Shown here piece by piece: positions 41,084-45,461 of a stretch of DNA of 45,461 nucleotides. Below the pieces are notes generated by a model that saw only the letters and a program-made list of their open reading frames with translations, did no database searches and was not told the origin of the DNA. This DNA is from Lentisphaerota bacterium (GTDB lineage Bacteria; Verrucomicrobiota; Lentisphaeria; Victivallales; Victivallaceae). Each line of letters starts with the position of its first letter. Position 1 is the stretch's first letter. A program made the position numbers and the translations under genes. The stretch covers positions 1 through 45,461 of the forward strand of contig SUVU01000003.1 of the NCBI GenBank assembly GCA_015061865.1. The letters are read 5' to 3'.

Positions 41084-42925
41084 ATGAAAAAGATTAAATT
41101 CATGGATTGCTCGTTCCGTGACGGTTTCCAGTCCTGTCTCGGCGCCCGTGTGAAAACTGAAGACTTCCTGCCCGCTTTGGAAGCGGCGGTCAAAGCCGGT
41201 ATCAACTATATCGAAATCGGTGGCGGCGCCCGGTTCCAGAGCTTGTTTTTTTATACGCAGGAAAACGCCTTTGAGGAAATGGACAAATGGCGCGCCTGCG
41301 TGGATGCCATCGCTCCCGGCGTGAATTTGCAGACTCTTTCCCGCGGCGTGAACGTGGTCGGTCTTTCCAGCCAGTCCAGCGATATCATTGATCTGCATGC
41401 CAAACTGTTCAAAAAACACGGCATTACCACGATCCGCAACTTCGATGCTCTCAACGACGTCCGCAATCTGGAAGTTTCCGGCCGGGCGATCGCCAAATAC
41501 GGTTTGAAACATCAGGTCACTGTGACCATGATGGGACTTGCCCCCGGCTTGAATGAAGAATATGCTCACACTCCGAAATTCTACATCGACCGTCTGAATG
41601 AGATCATCGCTTCCGGTATCCCGTTTGACAGCCTGGCTTTCAAAGACGCTTCCGGTACCAGCACTCCGGAAACTGTCCGTGCCACCATCAAAATGGCCCG
41701 TGAGATTCTGGACAGCACCTATGGTAAAGGCGAAAAAGAGATCCAGTTCCACACCCACGACACTGCCGGTATGGCGGTTGCCTGCAACATGGCGGCTATC
41801 GAAGCCGGTGCGGATGTGATCGACCTGGCGATGAGCCCGCTGTCCGGCGGTACCTGCGAAGCCGACATCCTCGTGATGTATCAGCGTCTGCGCGGTACGG
41901 ATTACACGCTTGACATCGATCCGGAAAAAATCGTTAATGTGGAAAAAGTTTTCGAAAAATGCATGGACAAATACTTTATGCCGCCGGAATCCATGCAGGT
42001 TTCCCCGAAAATCATCTTCTCCCCCATGCCGGGTGGTGCGTTGACCGCCAATACCCAGATGATGCGCGACAACAAATGTCTGGACAAATACGACAAATGC
42101 ATCGAAGAAATGCGTGAAGTCGTTGCCAAAGGCGGTTTCGGCACTTCCGTGACCCCGGTCAGCCAGTTCTACTTCCAGCAGGCGTTCCGCAATGCAATGC
42201 AGGGCAAAAATCCGGATGGCTCCTGGAAAATGGATCCCAACGGCTACGGCAAAATGGTGCTGGGCTACTTCGGTAAAACTCCGGTCGCCCCGGATCCGCA
42301 GCTGGTCAAATGGGCAAGCGAACAGCTCGGTCTGGAACCGACCGATAAACCGGTGGTCGAACTCAACGATGCCAATCCTAAACTGGGTATCGCCTACAAT
42401 ACCCAGCTGCTGAAAGACAACGGCATCGAAGTCACCGAAGAAAATATCTTCATCGCGGCTGCCTGCGGCGAAAAAGGTATCAACTTCCTGAAAGGTGACA
42501 AACCGTTCGGTATCCGTTACAAAGAAGAAGAAAAACCGGCTGCCAAAGGCGGTGCCAAAGCCTATACCGCCAACGTTGACGGTGTCAATGTCGCAGTGGA
42601 ACTCAATGCTGCCGGCGATGCTTACACTGCCAAAGTCAACGGCAAAAACTTCACCGTCAAATTGACCGAAGGTACTGCCGCTGCGGCTGCTGCTCCGGTT
42701 GCTTCCGGTGCGGCTTCTGCAATGACCGCCCCGATGCCGGGTACGGTTATGAAAATCATGGTCAAACCCGGCGATCAGGTCAAAAACGGTGACACTGTGA
42801 TCGTTTTGGAAGCCATGAAAATGGAAACTCCGGTCGCGGCTGATAAAGACGGTGTGGTCGCCTCTGTCGATGTGGCGGTCGGCGCTGTTGTTGCCGAGGG
42901 TGATGCGCTGTTGACCATCGGTTAA
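41084..42925 (+). CDS. oadA: Oxaloacetate decarboxylase alpha subunit (carboxyltransferase plus biotin carrier)
   Basis: 613 residues. The N-terminal carboxyltransferase TIM barrel begins with DCSFRDGFQS where the family usually has DTTLRDAHQS; the Asp and Gln are kept. FKDASG gives Lys187 and FHTHDTAG gives His223/His225 as metal ligands. A linker rich in Ala (about 530-545) leads to the C-terminal biotinyl domain ending EAMKMET with Lys579 biotinylated, 34 residues from the end. It transfers CO2 from oxaloacetate to biotin, then OadB decarboxylates it and moves Na+. Codon use is strongly C-ending. Pyruvate-carboxylase-like roles are less likely next to oadB and oadG. Confidence 0.93.
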   Translation: MKKIKFMDCSFRDGFQSCLGARVKTEDFLPALEAAVKAGINYIEIGGGARFQSLFFYTQENAFEEMDKWRACVDAIAPGVNLQTLSRGVNVVGLSSQSSDIIDLHAKLFKKHGITTIRNFDALNDVRNLEVSGRAIAKYGLKHQVTVTMMGLAPGLNEEYAHTPKFYIDRLNEIIASGIPFDSLAFKDASGTSTPETVRATIKMAREILDSTYGKGEKEIQFHTHDTAGMAVACNMAAIEAGADVIDLAMSPLSGGTCEADILVMYQRLRGTDYTLDIDPEKIVNVEKVFEKCMDKYFMPPESMQVSPKIIFSPMPGGALTANTQMMRDNKCLDKYDKCIEEMREVVAKGGFGTSVTPVSQFYFQQAFRNAMQGKNPDGSWKMDPNGYGKMVLGYFGKTPVAPDPQLVKWASEQLGLEPTDKPVVELNDANPKLGIAYNTQLLKDNGIEVTEENIFIAAACGEKGINFLKGDKPFGIRYKEEEKPAAKGGAKAYTANVDGVNVAVELNAAGDAYTAKVNGKNFTVKLTEGTAAAAAAPVASGAASAMTAPMPGTVMKIMVKPGDQVKNGDTVIVLEAMKMETPVAADKDGVVASVDVAVGAVVAEGDALLTIG

Positions 42926-42937
42926 GGAATTGAGAAA

Positions 42938-44638
42938 ATGACTATGTTCAAAAAAATCAGTTTCGCATTGCTCTTTGCGGTTGCGGCAGTTTTTACTGCC
43001 GCTGCCGCAAATGCAGAGAAAAGCGAATGTAAAAAAGAGTGTGAAAAAGTCTGCTGCCCCGTTGCCAAAGCGGTCAAATGTTTGCAGGCTGACGGCTATG
43101 CGTTGGATGAAGATACCAGCGATAATTTGTTCCAGTGGTGGGTCAAAGGCAATTCCCGCAAATTGCTTTACCTCGGTCTGTTGAAAAGTGGTGAGACGGT
43201 AAAATATGTTCCGGCGACGATTTACACCGTGACCATCCCTTATGATGGCGTTTGCAACGCCGGTCGTCAGATCATGATGTACCACCCGGAAGGTTACAGC
43301 AAAGGTGTTTTGAAATCCTCGGTGACGCTCAAAGAGATTGCCGGAACCCGTCATGAATCTATCGTCGATGGCAAAATTCTGCTGCCCGGTACGCTGGTCA
43401 CTGAATTTGAAGCCATTGAAATGACCCAGAGTGCAGTCGCCGCCGGCAACGCCATGAATAAACTGGAGACCGGTTGGGGCGGAACGTTTGCAAAACTCTG
43501 GAAAAGCACCGGCATTTTTGACCTCTACCGTCAGACGACCAGTGACTTCAGCAAAACCTGGACGCTCGGTTTGGGGCGGGTGCTGATGATTTGCGTGGCA
43601 TTGATTCTGATTTATCTGGCTATTGCCAAAGGATTTGAGCCGCTGTTGCTGCTGCCGATCGGTTTTGGTGCATTGCTTGCCAATATCCCGCTTGCCGGTA
43701 TTTCCGGTCCGGATGGTTTGCAGGGAATGGTTTTTGAAGTCGGTATCAACTCCGGTGTTTTCCCGCTGTTGATTTTCCTCGGTGTCGGTGCGATGACTGA
43801 CTTCGGTCCGTTGATTGCCAATCCGAAAACCGCTTTGCTCGGCGGTGCGGCACAGTTCGGTATTTTCTCAGCTCTGCTCGGTGCGCTCTGCCTCGGCGAT
43901 TTGTTTGACCTGAAAGATGCTGCTTCTATCGGTATCATCGGTGGTGCGGACGGCCCGACCAGTATTTACTTGACCAGCCGTCTCTCTCCGCAGCTGCTTG
44001 GTGCGATTGCTGTTGCCGCTTACAGCTACATGGCTCTCGTACCGATCATTCAGCCGCCCATCATGCGTTTGCTCACGACTGAAAAAGAACGCAAAATCCG
44101 TATGACCACGACCCGTCCGGTCAGCAAGATCGAAAGAATCTGTTTCCCGGTTCTGATTACACTGCTCTGTGCGCTGCTGCTGCCGGATGCTGCTCCGCTT
44201 ATCGGTATGCTGATGTTTGGTAACTTGCTGAAAGAAAGCGGTGTGACGGAGCGTTTGAACCAGACTGCCCAGAATGCGCTGATCAATATCGTGACGATTT
44301 TCCTCGGTATTGCCGTCGGCAGCAAACTCTCTGCGGATCAGTTCCTGAGCTTGCAGACCGTTGGTATTCTGTTCCTCGGTTGCGTGGCATTTTGCATCGG
44401 TACTGCTACCGGGGTGCTGTTCGCCAAACTGATGAACTGCTTCAGCAAAACAAAAATCAATCCGTTGATCGGTTCTGCAGGTGTTTCTGCGGTGCCGATG
44501 GCGGCGCGTGTTGCCAATAAAGTCGGTCAGGAAAGCGATCCGCACAACTTCCTGCTGATGCACGCCATGGGACCGAACGTTGCCGGTGTTATCGGCTCTG
44601 CGGTCGCCGCCGGTGTGTTGCTCAACATGCTCAAGTAG
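42938..44638 (+). CDS. oadB: Sodium-pumping decarboxylase beta subunit with exported N-terminal extension
   Basis: The C-terminal core (about residues 200-566) is a textbook Oad[73 protein letters not shown] and [14 protein letters not shown]. It decarboxylates carboxybiotin and pumps Na+ outward. About 185 residues precede it: a signal peptide (cleavage near ANA/EK, residue 26), a cysteine cluster (Cys31, 35, 39, 40, 48) and a globular hydrophilic region. Usual OadB proteins are about 375-435 residues and start directly with the membrane core. Ribosome-binding site AAGGAA overlaps the oadA stop. A strong terminator follows. Confidence 0.93.
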   Translation: MTMFKKISFALLFAVAAVFTAAAANAEKSECKKECEKVCCPVAKAVKCLQADGYALDEDTSDNLFQWWVKGNSRKLLYLGLLKSGETVKYVPATIYTVTIPYDGVCNAGRQIMMYHPEGYSKGVLKSSVTLKEIAGTRHESIVDGKILLPGTLVTEFEAIEMTQSAVAAGNAMNKLETGWGGTFAKLWKSTGIFDLYRQTTSDFSKTWTLGLGRVLMICVALILIYLAIAKGFEPLLLLPIGFGALLANIPLAGISGPDGLQGMVFEVGINSGVFPLLIFLGVGAMTDFGPLIANPKTALLGGAAQFGIFSALLGALCLGDLFDLKDAASIGIIGGADGPTSIYLTSRLSPQLLGAIAVAAYSYMALVPIIQPPIMRLLTTEKERKIRMTTTRPVSKIERICFPVLITLLCALLLPDAAPLIGMLMFGNLLKESGVTERLNQTAQNALINIVTIFLGIAVGSKLSADQFLSLQTVGILFLGCVAFCIGTATGVLFAKLMNCFSKTKINPLIGSAGVSAVPMAARVANKVGQESDPHNFLLMHAMGPNVAGVIGSAVAAGVLLNMLK

Positions 44639-44650
44639 TCGTTAGCAATC

Positions 44651-44683
44651 AAAATGCGTCGGATTTTTTCCGGCGCATTTTTT
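44651..44683 (+). terminator. Rho-independent terminator of oadB
   Basis: AAAATGCGTCGGA / TCCGGCGCATTTT (one T-G pair) around a five-base loop, with the T-run 44678-44683 at the 3' side. Confidence 0.9.
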
Positions 44684-44702
44684 GTAAATGGAGATTTAAT
44701 AA

Positions 44703-45461
44703 ATGTTGAAAAAAGCCAGTTTTATATTGTTGACAGCGGCATTTTTTGTCGTGCCGTGGTTGTGGAGTCCGGCACGGGATTGGGCGCCGGGAATTGCGGT
44801 GCTTGCCGGAATCGCATTTGCGGTGGGGGCAGGGAACCCGTTTGCATCTTTTACCTCCAAATTGACTTCGCCGCTGCTCGGTGCGACGATCGTTGGTATG
44901 GGGTGCGGCATGAATTTGATAAAAGTGCTTCACGCCGGAGCCAGCGGATTTTTATACACTATGATCGGAATTGCTGCCGGTATCGGACTTGGAGTTTGGA
45001 TCGGTAAAAAAATGGGACTGCCCAAAAATGCCACTTATCTGGTCAGTGTCGGCACTTCCATTTGCGGCGGCAGTGCGATTGCGGCGGCGGCACCGGCATT
45101 GAAAGCCAAAGCACACGAAGTAGCGCTGGCATCGGCGACGGTTTTTGCCCTTAATGCGGTGGCACTGCTGATATTTCCGGCGATCGGACACCGCCTGGGA
45201 TTTACGCAGGAGCAATTTGGTTACTGGGCGGCACTGGGTATCCATGATACCAGCAGTGTGGTCGGGGCAAGTTTGAGCTATGGCGAGCAGGCACTGGAAG
45301 TCGGTACCGTGGTCAAATTGGCACGGGCATTGTGGATCGTGCCGGTAACACTGTTTCTCAGCTGGTTTGTCGCCGGCAATGCTGATGGCGAAAAGCGGAA
45401 ACTGAAACTGAAAGTGCCGTGGTTTATTCCGGCGTTTCTGGTGGCTGCGGCAGTGGTGACT
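44703..45461 (+). CDS. YeiH/UPF0324 family membrane protein (cut by window end)
   Basis: The frame is open from ATG 44703 to the last base (253 codons, no stop), so the C-terminus is missing. Multiple hydrophobic spans and the family motifs VGTSICGGSAIAAAAP and GIHDTSSVVGA identify the YeiH/UPF0324 family, putative sulfate/anion transporters. GGAG lies about nine bases upstream. It follows the oadB terminator, so it is either a separate unit or read through. Function is not established. Confidence 0.88.
   Translation, partial: MLKKASFILLTAAFFVVPWLWSPARDWAPGIAVLAGIAFAVGAGNPFASFTSKLTSPLLGATIVGMGCGMNLIKVLHAGASGFLYTMIGIAAGIGLGVWIGKKMGLPKNATYLVSVGTSICGGSAIAAAAPALKAKAHEVALASATVFALNAVALLIFPAIGHRLGFTQEQFGYWAALGIHDTSSVVGASLSYGEQALEVGTVVKLARALWIVPVTLFLSWFVAGNADGEKRKLKLKVPWFIPAFLVAAAVVT

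Noticed and set aside
41081-43354. Long antisense open frame of 757 codons over oadA and oadB
   Set aside because: It lies wholly opposite two clear genes, has no ribosome-binding site or family motif, and arises from the codon bias of oadA. The same applies to the long antisense frames over pckG (25035-26852) and the malic enzyme (6829-8313).

Overview
This 45.5 kb window looks like ordinary chromosome from a Gram-negative, probably anaerobic bacterium. A kdsB gene (LPS inner core), a TolC-type lipoprotein, lgt, RNF and a sodium-pumping oxaloacetate decarboxylase support that. Large coiled-coil and TPR proteins, a PocR-AraC regulator, GTP-type PEPCK and host-glycan sugar enzymes fit the PVC superphylum, most likely a Lentisphaerota/Victivallales gut-type organism. 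The taxonomic placement is inference from gene content and cannot be proven here. No phage, insertion sequence, CRISPR array, rRNA or integrase was seen, and coding density is very high. No stretch longer than 300 bases lacks a gene.

Layout: rnfC(partial)-D-G-E (1-2995); a TPR gene and a TRKT-motif, Ala/Pro-rich, tail-anchored protein (3123-5380); kdsB, a histidine phosphatase, malic enzyme, hflX and an 1107-residue coiled-coil/TPR protein (5478-13006); on the minus strand an esterase, a GH13+GDE_C debranching enzyme and a D-aminoacylase-like amidohydrolase (12996-19435); a UDP-hexose 4-epimerase (19563-20549); on the minus strand an N-acetylhexosamine kinase with a small HPr-kinase/ScmC-like ATPase, divergent from a PocR-AraC regulator (20550-23553); an AraM/glycerol-1-phosphate dehydrogenase divergent from PEPCK (23540-26906); a TolC lipoprotein, peptide deformylase, a membrane protein and a CDC123/D123-like protein (27136-31045); ygjP and trxB on the minus strand; a ROK regulator with nagB (32832-34709); a second histidine phosphatase; DUF368, lgt and rluD on the minus strand; tRNA-Gln; a secreted protein, an ABC-2 permease, birA, oadG, oadA and oadB (38407-44638); and a YeiH/UPF0324 protein cut by the window end.

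How the genes work together: RNF (ferredoxin:NAD) and OadGAB (oxaloacetate to pyruvate) both convert redox or decarboxylation energy into an ion gradient. PEPCK, malic enzyme and OadGAB together cover the PEP/pyruvate/oxaloacetate/malate node. birA sits directly upstream of the biotin-carrying OadA. NahK, the epimerase and NagB with its ROK regulator point to use of amino sugars such as those in mucin or milk-type glycans.

Promoters are unusually readable: several show a TTGACT/TTGAAA/TTGCAA -35, a 17-base spacer and a TATATT-like -10. PEPCK, NagB, OadA and OadB use a more C-ending codon set than their neighbours, consistent with high expression. Most genes are conventional. The features most worth a second look are an OadB with a secreted Cys-rich N-terminal extension, a bacterial CDC123-like ATP-grasp protein, the TRKT-repeat tail-anchored protein, and the orphan HprK/ScmC-like ATPase paired with NahK.
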